The translations under genes and the position numbers were made by a program. Below the pieces are notes generated by a model. That model had not been told where the DNA came from. It saw nothing but the letters and a program-made list of their open reading frames with translations, and made no database searches. Of a stretch of 64,000 bases of DNA, positions 18,404 to 26,610 are shown piece after piece. Positions within the stretch are counted from its first letter, which is position 1. Every line of letters starts with the position of its first letter. The DNA is from Gordonia hankookensis (lineage in GTDB: Bacteria; Actinomycetota; Actinomycetes; Mycobacteriales; Mycobacteriaceae): positions 496,001 to 560,000 of the forward strand of contig NZ_JACWMS010000001.1 of NCBI RefSeq assembly GCF_014673215.1. The letters are read 5' to 3'.

Positions 18404-19606
18404 ATGCCCAATCGCATATCCGCACCGACCGGCCCGCACCACCGCGGGCCCGGACAACCGATCCCCCGCCGATCGGCGCTGCCGAGAATGATCACGTCGC
18501 TGATGGTCGCCGCGGTGATCGGCGGTGTCGCGCAAGCCGCCCCGGCCCATGCCGCACCGGCCGGGTCGGCGCCCGGCACGGTCTTCACCAATCGCGACCT
18601 GCCCGCCAAGAGCCTGGCCCGTGGGGCGGGTTCCGGCGACTCGTTCACCTACTGGACGACCGGCACCGACCGTGCCCCACGGCTGTCCACCAGCATCGTG
18701 CAGGTCCCGGGCGGCCGGGCACCCAGGGACGGATGGCCCATCGTCGTCTGGGCGCATGGCAGTCGCGGTATCGCCGACCAGTGCGCCCCGTCCAACCAGC
18801 CCACCAAGGCCGACCGGGACGAGATGGGACGCTGGCTCGACCGCGGTTACGCGGTCGTGGTGCCCGACTACGCAGGCCTCGGCACCCGGGGCACTCCCGA
18901 GTACTTCGACACCGACACCACCGCGAGCAACATCGTCGACGCGGTGCGCGCCAGCCGAGACGTCGCCTCGGGGCTGGCCCGGCGTTGGGCCGTGGTCGGC
19001 GAAGGGCAGGGCGCCGGTGCCGCGATCGAACTCGCGCGGCAGGCGACGCGTATCCAGGGACCGACCCTGGACTACCGCGGTTCGGCGGCCTCCTCGATCC
19101 CGGTCGAGTTCGACACCCTGATCGGCAGTCTCGGACCGTCGACCACCTCGATGCCGACCGGTGTCGCGGCCGACATCCTGTTCACCCTCAGTGCGATCCG
19201 CAATGCCCAGCCGTCGGTGCGACTCGATCCGTACCTGACCGATGCCGGGGTCGGTTGGCTCGATCGTGCCGCCCGGGTCTGCGCCGACGACCTCACGCGC
19301 GAGTTCGCCGGTCAGACGCTTGGTTCGTTGTTCCGCACCCCGCTGTCGGAGAATCGCGAACTGATCGAGGCCGTCTCGCGCACCCACATGATCCCCATCA
19401 AGGGCTTCACCCGCCCGGTGATGATGACGCAGAGCCTGTTCGATCAGAATGTCGTCGTGCCCCTCTCCCTCCGATATCTGAACGACGCCCGGGCGGCGGA
19501 TCGCCGGGTCACCGCCCGCACGTATCTCGCGGTCAATCAGCAACAGTCCGATGCCTTGTCCGACAACGACATCCGATGGTTCGTGTCCCGGTTGGCGAAT
19601 CGGTGA
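18404..19606 (+). CDS. Secreted lipase-fold protein lacking catalytic Ser and His
   Basis: This 400-residue exported protein resembles the secretory lipase (LIP) family of alpha/beta hydrolases. It has a signal peptide (hydrophobic MITSLMVAAVIGGVAQAAP region), the oxyanion-type VVWAHGS, the PDYAGLG motif and an acid-loop QSLFDQNVVVP. The nucleophile elbow, normally G-x-S-x-G, reads VVGEGQGAG (residues 197-205), so the serine is Gly201. The C-terminal region where the family has a histidine before a DI-W segment reads NQQQSDALSDNDIRWF, with glutamine. Two of three triad residues therefore appear lost. It may bind a ligand rather than hydrolyse it. A YhhN-like gene overlaps its stop by GTGA. 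Confidence 0.8.
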   Translation: MPNRISAPTGPHHRGPGQPIPRRSALPRMITSLMVAAVIGGVAQAAPAHAAPAGSAPGTVFTNRDLPAKSLARGAGSGDSFTYWTTGTDRAPRLSTSIVQVPGGRAPRDGWPIVVWAHGSRGIADQCAPSNQPTKADRDEMGRWLDRGYAVVVPDYAGLGTRGTPEYFDTDTTASNIVDAVRASRDVASGLARRWAVVGEGQGAGAAIELARQATRIQGPTLDYRGSAASSIPVEFDTLIGSLGPSTTSMPTGVAADILFTLSAIRNAQPSVRLDPYLTDAGVGWLDRAARVCADDLTREFAGQTLGSLFRTPLSENRELIEAVSRTHMIPIKGFTRPVMMTQSLFDQNVVVPLSLRYLNDARAADRRVTARTYLAVNQQQSDALSDNDIRWFVSRLANR

Positions 19607-20304
19607 GCCGGGCGCGGGTCCGGTCACGGCGACTCGCGACGAGGATGGGCCCGACGGTCCCGTATCTGGCCGCGGCCGCAGCCGCGACCATTGCCGGCGC
19701 CGCGCACCGGCGGCGGGCCGCGGAGATCACCAAACCTCTGCCGCTCCTCGTCCTGGCCGTCCACTCGGCGCGCGGAGCGCGACGGCGCGGTGGCGTCGAC
19801 AACGCACTTCTCGCAGGCGCGCTGGCATTCTCGGCCGCAGGCGACCGGGCCATGTTGCTCGAGGAGTTCACCGACGAACCATCGGCCAAAGACCGCCGAC
19901 TCCAGATCGGTGCGTCGCTGTTCGCCTGCGCCCAGTTGTGCCTGACCGGCATCATGTGGCGCCGAGGCGCTCGGCCACGGCGGGCCGGACTGGTCCTTCG
20001 GACCGCCATCCTGGCCGAATCCGCAACGGTGATGGCGCTGCGACGACCACGGCTTCTCCCGGTGCTGGGCGGCTACGGCAACACCCTCGCGCTGATGTCG
20101 TCGACGGCCGGGGCTGCCGAGCGCCCACAGCCCAGGCTCCGCACGGGCGGCTGGCTGTTCCTCGCGTCCGATCTCACGATCATCAACCGCCGGCATCTGA
20201 TCGGCGACAAACGTCTCGCCGCAGTGGCCGAAGCCTGGGTGCTCGCAAGCTATTTCGCAGCGCAGTGGCTGCTCGTGACGAGCCTGTCCGAATCCGACGG
20301 GTGA
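19603..20304 (+). CDS. YhhN/TMEM86-like membrane protein
   Basis: This 233-residue integral membrane protein has about seven or eight hydrophobic segments and motifs of the YhhN family. These are TKPLPLLVLA near residue 45, SAAGDRAMLL near 85 and GGWLFLASDL near 180. Animal TMEM86 members are lysoplasmalogenases, and bacterial members are mostly uncharacterised. The GTG start overlaps the stop of the lipase-fold gene, so they are translationally coupled. That link hints at a shared role in envelope lipids. It ends 16 bases from the convergent sugar porter. Confidence 0.72.
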   Translation: MSRARVRSRRLATRMGPTVPYLAAAAAATIAGAAHRRRAAEITKPLPLLVLAVHSARGARRRGGVDNALLAGALAFSAAGDRAMLLEEFTDEPSAKDRRLQIGASLFACAQLCLTGIMWRRGARPRRAGLVLRTAILAESATVMALRRPRLLPVLGGYGNTLALMSSTAGAAERPQPRLRTGGWLFLASDLTIINRRHLIGDKRLAAVAEAWVLASYFAAQWLLVTSLSESDG

Positions 20305-20320
20305 TCGTCGGCCCGGGCGG

Positions 20321-21811
20321 TCATGGGGCCTGGTGCGGGCCCTTCGCCGACCGAACCGCCTCGAACTCCGACAATCGCGTGGCGGCCACGCCGTCCATGT
20401 CCTCGAGTTCGAGCCCCTTGGTCTCCTGCACCTTGGCCCTGACGTAGAAGAACGACGCGGCGGCGCAGAACGCGAAGAAACCGTAAACCCATCCGAGTCC
20501 CAGCACCTTGCTGACCTGCGGGAACAGCATCGAGATCGTGAAGTTCGCCAGCCAGTTCGCGGCCGTGCAGACGCCGAGGGCCACACCGCGGATGCGATTG
20601 GGGAACATCTCCCCGAGCATCACCCACATCACCGGCCCCCAGGTCGCCGCGAAGAAGACGACGAAGAGGTTGGCACCGATCAGGGCGACCACGCCCCACT
20701 CGTCGGACAGCGTGACCTCGGCGACGCCGTCTTTCACCGTGGTCATCGCCTGGGTGAACGCGACACATGCCATCAGCAGTCCGATGAACATGCCGACGGA
20801 TCCGATGAGCAACAATCTGCGTCGGCCGAGCCGGTCCACGAACAGGATCGCGACAAAGGTCATGCCCACGTTGATCGCCGACGTGATGACCGACGTGGTG
20901 AACGCCTGATCGGTGTCGAAGCCAACGGACTTCCACAGTGTCGTCGAGTAATAGAAGATCGCGTTGATACCCACGAACTGTTGGAAGATCGCGATCCAGA
21001 TACCCACCCACACCAGCGGATGCAGACCGAACGATGGCCCGCGGATGTCGGCAAGCGACGTGCTGGCCTCGCGTTTCACCGTGATCTTGATCTCCCGGAC
21101 CCGCTCGAGCGGATTCGCCTCGCCGGTCACCTCCTGCAGGATGCGCGCCGCCTCCTCGTCACGGTTGCGACCCACGAGGTACCGCGGCGACTCCGGGATC
21201 ATCAACGCGAGCAGACCGTAGATCACGGCGGGCACCACTCCGACGAGGAACATCCAGCGCCATGCCTCGAGACCCCACCACAGCTCGTTGAGAGGATCGC
21301 CCGCGGCGTCCTGCAGCAGGGTGTCGGAGAGGAGTGCGGCGAAGATGCCCAGCGTGATCGCCAACTGCTGCATGGATGCCAGCGCGCCGCGATAGCGGGC
21401 CGGTGCGATCTCGGAGATGTACGCCGGCGCGATCACCGACGCGATACCGATGCCGATGCCGCCGAGCACGCGCCACAGCAGGAGATCCCAGACGGTCTGG
21501 GTGTACGCGGTCCCGATCGCCGAGATGACGAACAGCGCCGAGCCGAGCAGCATGACGCGCTTGCGCCCCCAGACGTCGGCCAGCCGCCCCGCGAACCACG
21601 CACCCAGAGCACACCCGAGGAGCGCGATGGCGACCGCGAATCCGGTGAAGAGGGCCCCGAGACCGAAGGTGTCCTGAATCGAGTCGACGGCGCCGTTGAC
21701 CACCGAACTGTCGAAACCGAACAGGAATCCGCCGACCGCCGCGGCCACCGTGACTCCGATGACCTTCGCCGTGTGCTGCTCGGCGATCTCCTGATGATGC
21801 TCTTGCGACAT
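20321..21811 (-). CDS. MFS sugar porter (SP family)
   Basis: This 496-residue, twelve-helix proton-sugar symporter belongs to the XylE/GalP/GLUT-like family. Signatures present are GGFLFGFDSSVVNGA in helix 1, the GRLADVWGRKR loop, PAYISEIAPARYRGA, VPESPRYL-type IPESPRYLVGRNRDEE after helix 6, and QQFVGINAIFYYSTTLW. ATG 21811 is preferred because GAGGA lies 9 bases upstream; the frame is open to 21826. The sugar cannot be decided; glucose, xylose or galactose are all possible. The gene stands alone. Confidence 0.9.
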   Translation of the reverse strand: MSQEHHQEIAEQHTAKVIGVTVAAAVGGFLFGFDSSVVNGAVDSIQDTFGLGALFTGFAVAIALLGCALGAWFAGRLADVWGRKRVMLLGSALFVISAIGTAYTQTVWDLLLWRVLGGIGIGIASVIAPAYISEIAPARYRGALASMQQLAITLGIFAALLSDTLLQDAAGDPLNELWWGLEAWRWMFLVGVVPAVIYGLLALMIPESPRYLVGRNRDEEAARILQEVTGEANPLERVREIKITVKREASTSLADIRGPSFGLHPLVWVGIWIAIFQQFVGINAIFYYSTTLWKSVGFDTDQAFTTSVITSAINVGMTFVAILFVDRLGRRRLLLIGSVGMFIGLLMACVAFTQAMTTVKDGVAEVTLSDEWGVVALIGANLFVVFFAATWGPVMWVMLGEMFPNRIRGVALGVCTAANWLANFTISMLFPQVSKVLGLGWVYGFFAFCAAASFFYVRAKVQETKGLELEDMDGVAATRLSEFEAVRSAKGPHQAP

Positions 21812-21958
21812 ATGCCGTGTCCTCATCGTCGAGTCCCACCGAATGACCGGCGGAGTTATGCGATTGCCAGGCTACTAGCCGAAACGCCTTGTTCCGCGGG
21901 ATTTCCGCGCAGTGCGTGGGGTCAAGATTCGGTATCGGAACCCGGAACCACGCCGGGG

Positions 21959-22480
21959 TCAGGCCGACGCGCGGCCTGCGCAGGTCGAGTTTCGCGCATT
22001 GACCATCGGGACGAACGCCATCAGCCCGACCTTCTGATGGATCCGGAACACCACCGGTCCTCGTCCGGGGTGCAGGTCCACCTGCCAGGTCACCACCCGG
22101 GCCCGACTCGGCACCGTCACCGACCCGGTTCGGCCACTCGCGAGATTGCGCCAGTCGACCCGGGTCTCGACGGTGTAGTCGAGGAGCGGTGACGGCTGCG
22201 CACGGTTCGATGCGATCAGCGATATGGCCGGTCCCGCAAGCCCGTCGGCGGGGAACGGTATGCCGTTGTACACGTCGACGCGGACCGGGATCGGCGGGCC
22301 AGGCAACGGATTGGGGCTGTCACAACGCAGTGTGGTGACGAGATTCGGCTCGGTGTACTCGGGGATCGCCTGCGCGACTCCGCTCCCCGCGGTCAGCGCG
22401 CATGCCGCCATCAGCGCGACGGCCACGACGCCGCCGACTCGCCGCCCGATCGACAGATGTCCCCTCCCACCGAACCCCAT
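21959..22480 (-). CDS. Small exported protein of unknown function
   Basis: This 173-residue protein has a signal peptide (hydrophobic VVAVALMAACALTAGSGVA, cleavage near AQAIPEY). The mature domain has two cysteines (TLRCDSP and NSTCAGR, probably a disulfide) and a beta-rich sequence. That sequence includes PIPVRVDVYNGIPF, TVETRVDWRNLASGRTG and VTWQVDLHPGRGPVVF, suggesting an immunoglobulin-like fold. I do not recognise a named family; similar short exported proteins occur in mycolate actinobacteria. It is divergent from the HhH-GPD gene with only 33 bases between starts, so the promoters must overlap. Confidence 0.72.
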   Translation of the reverse strand: MGFGGRGHLSIGRRVGGVVAVALMAACALTAGSGVAQAIPEYTEPNLVTTLRCDSPNPLPGPPIPVRVDVYNGIPFPADGLAGPAISLIASNRAQPSPLLDYTVETRVDWRNLASGRTGSVTVPSRARVVTWQVDLHPGRGPVVFRIHQKVGLMAFVPMVNARNSTCAGRASA

Positions 22481-22513
22481 GGAGCCGAGTCTAGGGGTTA
22501 CTAGGATGGGCCC

Positions 22514-23086
22514 ATGGCGAATCTCCAGATTGCCCAGGACCCGGCCGCCGACGCGTTGCTCTCGACCGACGCTTTCGCGTTGCTGACCGGGATGTTGCTC
22601 GACCAGCAGTTCCCGATGGAGCGGGCATTCGCAGGTCCGGCCAAGATCCGAGACCGTTTCGGCACGATGGACCCGGGCGCCATCGCCGCCGCCGAACCCG
22701 ATTCGTTCGCCGATCTGTGTGCGACACCGCCTGCCATCCACCGATACGGGCGGTCGATGGCCGGCCGAGTCCAAGGGTTGGCCCGGGTGGTCGTCGACGA
22801 GTACGGCGGTGACACCGAACGGATCTGGACGGAGGCGTCGTCGGGCGCCGATCTGTTCGCACGCGTGCGAGCACTTCCCGGTTTCGGGGACCAGAAGGCC
22901 AAGATCTTCACCGCCCTGTTGGCCAAACAACTCGGCGTGAAGCCCGCGGGATGGACAAAAGTGGTGGGCGACTACGGCAAGGCCGGGTATCGGTCGGTCG
23001 CCGATGTCACCGATCCGGAATCCCTGCAGAAGGTCCGTGACTTCAAGAAGGCTGCGAAAGCAGCCAAGGCCGCACAGCAGGCGTGA
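22514..23086 (+). CDS. HhH-GPD family base-excision repair-like protein
   Basis: This 190-residue protein belongs to the uncharacterised actinobacterial HhH-GPD group. It has the N-terminal LLTGMLLDQQFPMERAF stretch and the helix-hairpin-helix LPGFGDQKAKIFTALLAKQLG, followed by GYRSVADVTDP. This fold is found in DNA glycosylases of the endonuclease III/AlkA superfamily. The four cysteines of an iron-sulfur cluster are absent. The C-terminal tail is a lysine-alanine stretch (DFKKAAKAAKAAQQA), which may bind DNA non-specifically. Glycosylase activity is an inference from the fold. Confidence 0.85.
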   Translation: MANLQIAQDPAADALLSTDAFALLTGMLLDQQFPMERAFAGPAKIRDRFGTMDPGAIAAAEPDSFADLCATPPAIHRYGRSMAGRVQGLARVVVDEYGGDTERIWTEASSGADLFARVRALPGFGDQKAKIFTALLAKQLGVKPAGWTKVVGDYGKAGYRSVADVTDPESLQKVRDFKKAAKAAKAAQQA

Positions 23087-23176
23087 GGTCACACCGGGGG
23101 CGACGCCCGCCGTCCCGCTGACGCGGGCGACCCGGCGAAGCTGTGCCGCAGGCCGCCGGTGTCCTAGGGTCAGCAC

Positions 23177-24121
23177 ATGGACTCGAACAGCGTCGACACC
23201 CGCAGTGTCGTCGAACTGCCGTTTCGCCTCGGTTTCGCGGTCACCGGTGTGGTGCTGACCGCCGCCGAATCGGCCGTCGCCATCGCACGGATCACCGCGA
23301 GCAGCGTTCAGCACGAGGTGAATGTCGCGCTCGGCCTCTCCGGTGACGAACTCGGCAGCGCCCGCACCCCCATCGCGCTCCTGAACCAGCTCGCCGAGCT
23401 GCTCGGACCGGACCGGCCGTTCGGGCGGATTCTGGCTGCGGGTGGCCCCCTGGAACGTCTCCTCAACCCGGACGGCGTGATCGATCGGCTGACCGCTCCC
23501 GACGGACTCCTCGAGAAACTGACGACCAGCGGCGGACTGCTGGACCAGATGGCCGAGGACGGCGGCATCCTGGTGCGGCTCACCGCGAAGGACGGCCCGC
23601 TGGACCGGCTCACCCGGCCGGGTGGCGTTGTCGATCAGTTCACCGAGAGCGAGGGCATCCTCGAACGCCTCACCTCCGAGGGAGGCATCGTCGACAAGCT
23701 CACCTCGCCGGACGGCGTCCTGGAGAAGGTGACCGTGTCGGGAGGTGTCCTGGACCGCATGGCCGAGGACGGCGGACTGCTCGATCAGCTCGTCGGCGAG
23801 AACGGTGCGGTGGAACGCGCCATCGCCCCCGACGGGCCGCTGGACCGGATCACCGAACTGACCGAGGTGATCGGACAGCTCGCCCCCAATCTGCTCGCCA
23901 TGCAGGACACGGTGCACGAGCTCGCCGAGACCGTCGATCTGCTCAATCAGACCGTGGCGCCGCTCGGCGGGCTCGCCGACCGGCTCCCGAAGCGGCTCAC
24001 CCGTGGTTCCAAGAGCGGTTCCGGACATTCGTCGGGCACGCCGTCGATCACCGACGGTTCCGAACGCAACGGCTATCCGCGGTCGGGCTCGGGCGAATCG
24101 GGCGGCCCGGCCGAATCCTGA
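23177..24121 (+). CDS. Protein built of fourteen 10-residue repeats
   Basis: This 314-residue protein has three parts. Residues 1-80 include a hydrophobic stretch (LGFAVTGVVLTAAESAVAIA) that could insert in or lie on a membrane. Residues 81-230 are tandem decapeptides with a glycine at every tenth position from 90 to 220, consensus [LIVP][LIV][DE][RKQ][LMFVI][TA]xx[DGE]G. The rest is a heptad-like helix (PNLLAMQDTVHELAETVDLLNQTV) and a Ser/Gly-rich tail. I know no characterised family with this exact period. The regular pattern suggests a solenoid or a long amphipathic rod. Its last 49 bases overlap the end of the acyltransferase gene on the other strand. Confidence 0.8.
   Translation: MDSNSVDTRSVVELPFRLGFAVTGVVLTAAESAVAIARITASSVQHEVNVALGLSGDELGSARTPIALLNQLAELLGPDRPFGRILAAGGPLERLLNPDGVIDRLTAPDGLLEKLTTSGGLLDQMAEDGGILVRLTAKDGPLDRLTRPGGVVDQFTESEGILERLTSEGGIVDKLTSPDGVLEKVTVSGGVLDRMAEDGGLLDQLVGENGAVERAIAPDGPLDRITELTEVIGQLAPNLLAMQDTVHELAETVDLLNQTVAPLGGLADRLPKRLTRGSKSGSGHSSGTPSITDGSERNGYPRSGSGESGGPAES
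23435..23854 (+). repeat. Tandem 30-base repeats encoding decapeptides
   Basis: Fourteen consecutive 30-base units encode ten-residue repeats such as PDGVIDRLTA, PDGLLEKLTT and SGGLLDQMAE. The reading frame is kept perfectly and glycine recurs at exact 10-residue steps. DNA identity between units is moderate, so this is an old protein-level expansion rather than recent slippage. The pair QMAEDGG/RMAEDGG recurs 70 residues apart (units at about residues 124-130 and 194-200), hinting at a past duplication of a seven-unit block. Confidence 0.85.
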
Positions 24122-25416
24122 CGGCCGTCGATCGTGGCGACCAGCGCCAACGCGTCGGTGAGCAGTTCGACGTAGCGTTCCACGTCTGGCATCACCTCCG
24201 GACTCGTGGTCACCGAGATCGCGATCGCATTCCCGATGCCGTGAACGCCGTGGGTCAGGCCCTGCGCCGGCGACAGGGCGGGGAACCCGGTGGTGAACCG
24301 GACCGGCCCACTGCCGAGCGTGAGGTCGGCGGCGCCGCGGTACACCGACGACACCACCGTCACGCCGGTCACCTTCTCCGGCGGTGCAGCTGGGTCGAAT
24401 TGCCTTGTCCCCCAGTGCGCCAGGAAGGCCGGCGTGGCGTCGGAGGCCCGCCTCTCGGCCACCCGGGCGGGTTCATCGTCGGCATCGGCAGCACGAGCGA
24501 TCTCCCCCGCGATGAGTCGTGCGCGCCCGGACGGGTCGGCCACCTCGACATGGAGGTCGATACCCGCATTGCGAAAGTTGTTACGCGCCTTCGCCTGAGC
24601 GTTACGTCCCATGGTCAGTTCGGCCCCGATCGGCTCGGCACCGGTCCCCAGGTACCTCTCGAGCGCGATCGAGATGGCCGTGAGCGCACCGACCGTCACG
24701 GTGTGGCCTGCAGGCAACGTGGTCCGGTCGACCACCACCACCCGCAGCGTCCGCTGGGCACCGGGAGGTCTGTTGAGCCGCGTCAGTGCATATCCGGGTC
24801 TCGACGACGGCGGCCGGGCGCCGACCGCGCGGAAGGCCTCGAGACCCCACCACAGCATCCGGCCGACCCGGACCGGTGTCGCGAGCGCTCCCCCGGCGGC
24901 CGCCGACGGCCCGGCGAGGACGGGCGGGAGCGCGTCGGTCGGAGCCCTCGTGGCGGTGTGCAGGTCGTGCTCGCCGAAGAGATCACGGGCGATCTGAGAC
25001 GTACGGCGCCCGTCACCGAGCGAGTGGGTCACCTGCAACACCGCGACCACCCCGGGGCCTCGCGGGGCATCCTCGACGGGGCCGAGAAGATGTAACCGCC
25101 AACAGGTTCGGGAGGCGACGAGCTGGTCGGCCGTCAGCTCCCCGACCCTCTCGAGGCACCGCGACCAGGCGTCGATGCCGGGATGGACGACGACCTGATC
25201 TGCCGTCGTCGGCCGATGCACCCAGAGCGGATGGTCCAGCGACAACGGGACGTCGCACACCCGGAGACCCAGATCCGCCACCCGGCTCGCACGACGGCGC
25301 AATCCGTCCGCAAGATCGTCCATCGGAACCTGCTGATCGGCAAAGCAATACAGCAGGAACTGATCGTTGGGAATCGTGGCCGACAGCCAGTACATCCGGG
25401 AGTCGGCGGGCTCCAT
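24073..25416 (-). CDS. WS/DGAT-like acyltransferase
   Basis: This 447-residue protein is related to bacterial wax ester synthase/diacylglycerol acyltransferases. Those enzymes join acyl-CoA to an alcohol or diacylglycerol at the membrane and make storage lipid. Near residue 148 the family motif HHxxxDG appears as THSLGDG: the first His is Thr while the second His, Asp and Gly remain. Other family stretches are MYWLSATIPNDQFLL at the start, MGRNAQAKARNNFRNAGIDL and GVTVVSSVYRGAADLTLGSGP. The start ATG 25416 is preferred, with GTG 25425 possible. The C-terminal coding end overlaps the repeat-protein gene by 49 bases tail to tail. Activity with a changed motif is uncertain. Confidence 0.78.
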   Translation of the reverse strand: MEPADSRMYWLSATIPNDQFLLYCFADQQVPMDDLADGLRRRASRVADLGLRVCDVPLSLDHPLWVHRPTTADQVVVHPGIDAWSRCLERVGELTADQLVASRTCWRLHLLGPVEDAPRGPGVVAVLQVTHSLGDGRRTSQIARDLFGEHDLHTATRAPTDALPPVLAGPSAAAGGALATPVRVGRMLWWGLEAFRAVGARPPSSRPGYALTRLNRPPGAQRTLRVVVVDRTTLPAGHTVTVGALTAISIALERYLGTGAEPIGAELTMGRNAQAKARNNFRNAGIDLHVEVADPSGRARLIAGEIARAADADDEPARVAERRASDATPAFLAHWGTRQFDPAAPPEKVTGVTVVSSVYRGAADLTLGSGPVRFTTGFPALSPAQGLTHGVHGIGNAIAISVTTSPEVMPDVERYVELLTDALALVATIDGRQDSAGPPDSPEPDRG

Positions 25417-25459
25417 CCGCCTCACCCGCTCACGGTAACAAGTCGTCCCGATCCGCCGG

Positions 25460-26017
25460 TCAGGTCGCCCGCGGCTCCAGATGGACAAGGGCCTGAACGT
25501 GGATGTCGGCGCCGTCGAGCGCCTCTCGGATGTCCTCGACCGCCTCGCCGACCGACCCGGCGATCTCGGCATAGCTGTGCGTCGGCGCCGCGGTCACCGT
25601 CAGGCGGATGATCTTGCGACCGCGATCGTCCGTCGCCTTCGCGACCGCACGGTCCACCCTGGGGTCGGATGCCAGCTCGTCGGCAACGGCGGCTGCGATC
25701 AGTTTGGGCGCCACGGTCAGGCTGCCGGTCTCATCGGAGCCCTGCAGGACGAGGTCATCGACCTTTCCGGGCCGGATCGTCGCCGCGATGAGTCGCAGGC
25801 CCCAGATCACCGCGAGCAGCGCCGACCCGATCAGGACCACCGGCCACCAGCCCGTGTCCGCGAACCGCGCCACCCATCCCTGGTCGATCCGGTCGATCCG
25901 GTCCCGCACGGGGGTGACATCCGTGCGCCACAGGATGGCGCCGAGTCCCACCACGAGGAACAGCACGCCGAACAGTCCCACGGTCAGCCGGTGCCACGCG
26001 GCGGGTCCGCGGTTCAT
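25460..26017 (-). CDS. amaP: AmaP-like Asp23 membrane-anchor protein
   Basis: This 185-residue protein has two N-terminal membrane helices (about residues 10-30 and 58-80), followed by a soluble Asp23/Gls24-like domain. That layout is typical of AmaP, which anchors Asp23 to the cytoplasmic membrane in Gram-positive bacteria. Soluble-part signatures are SLTVAPKLIAAAVADELASDPRVDRA and AEIAGSVGEAVEDIREAL. Its ATG overlaps the stop of the DUF6286 gene by ATGA, making it the last gene of a six-gene operon transcribed leftward. The role is inferred from the family: organising Asp23-type proteins at the envelope. Confidence 0.8.
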   Translation of the reverse strand: MNRGPAAWHRLTVGLFGVLFLVVGLGAILWRTDVTPVRDRIDRIDQGWVARFADTGWWPVVLIGSALLAVIWGLRLIAATIRPGKVDDLVLQGSDETGSLTVAPKLIAAAVADELASDPRVDRAVAKATDDRGRKIIRLTVTAAPTHSYAEIAGSVGEAVEDIREALDGADIHVQALVHLEPRAT

Positions 26018-26610
26018 CCTCGATCACCGTCCCGCCGACCGACCGGCCGCACCTTCGCGCGCAACGGAGCGTGGATGTCTGCGAGCACGTCGCCGACGAC
26101 CCGGTCGATGTCCCCGAGGTCTGCAGCGTCGGTCACGGTGACCCGGAGCTTGACGGTTCGACGACCGACCACCGTGGTCGCGTGGTCGACGCCGGGTAGG
26201 CCCGATGCAGCGGTGCTGCACCGGCGGGCGAGGTCACCACGACGAGTCCACATGACCTCATAACCCTTGAGGCTCAGGTGCGTCCGGCGTCGCGGTTTCG
26301 CGGCGAGCCAGATCATCGCGAGGCCGACCACGATCAGCGCGACGGCCACCGGCCACATCCAGTCCGACCACCGGAGGTCGCCCACACCGTCCGCCGCGTC
26401 ACGGGTCCATTCGGAACCCGACAACCAGCCGACCTGGACCAGCAGATCGCGGACGGCCACCACCGCGAGACCCAGCAGCAGCAGACCGATCACGCAGCCG
26501 ACGATCGTCGCGGCCGGATTGGCCGCCGGCGCAAAGACCTTGGCGTCGTGGGTGTCTGCGGTCTTGGCCGTGGTCGATCGGTCGGAGCCGGTTGTCGTGG
26601 AGGCCGTCAT
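26014..26610 (-). CDS. DUF6286-like membrane protein of the Asp23 operon
   Basis: This 198-residue protein has two hydrophobic segments (TIVGCVIGLLLLGLAVVAV and WMWPVAVALIVVGLAMIWL). A cytoplasmic C-terminal domain follows, with an alternating pattern like Asp23 proteins (HATTVVGRRTVKLRVTVTDA). It has the architecture of the DUF6286-type proteins found beside Asp23/Gls24 genes in actinobacteria. It overlaps both neighbours by ATGA. A second AmaP-like protein in one operon suggests that more than one anchor serves the different Asp23 paralogues here. Confidence 0.75.
   Translation of the reverse strand: MTASTTTGSDRSTTAKTADTHDAKVFAPAANPAATIVGCVIGLLLLGLAVVAVRDLLVQVGWLSGSEWTRDAADGVGDLRWSDWMWPVAVALIVVGLAMIWLAAKPRRRTHLSLKGYEVMWTRRGDLARRCSTAASGLPGVDHATTVVGRRTVKLRVTVTDAADLGDIDRVVGDVLADIHAPLRAKVRPVGRRDGDRG

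Noticed and set aside
20333-22192. Open frame of 619 codons on the plus strand
   Set aside because: It is antisense to the sugar porter and the exported protein gene; no domain is visible.
21959-24028. Very long open frame on the minus strand covering the HhH-GPD and repeat-protein genes
   Set aside because: Only its last 522 bases (from ATG 22480) have a signal peptide and family-like composition. The rest is antisense to two well-supported genes, the repeat gene giving it a mirrored repeat pattern.
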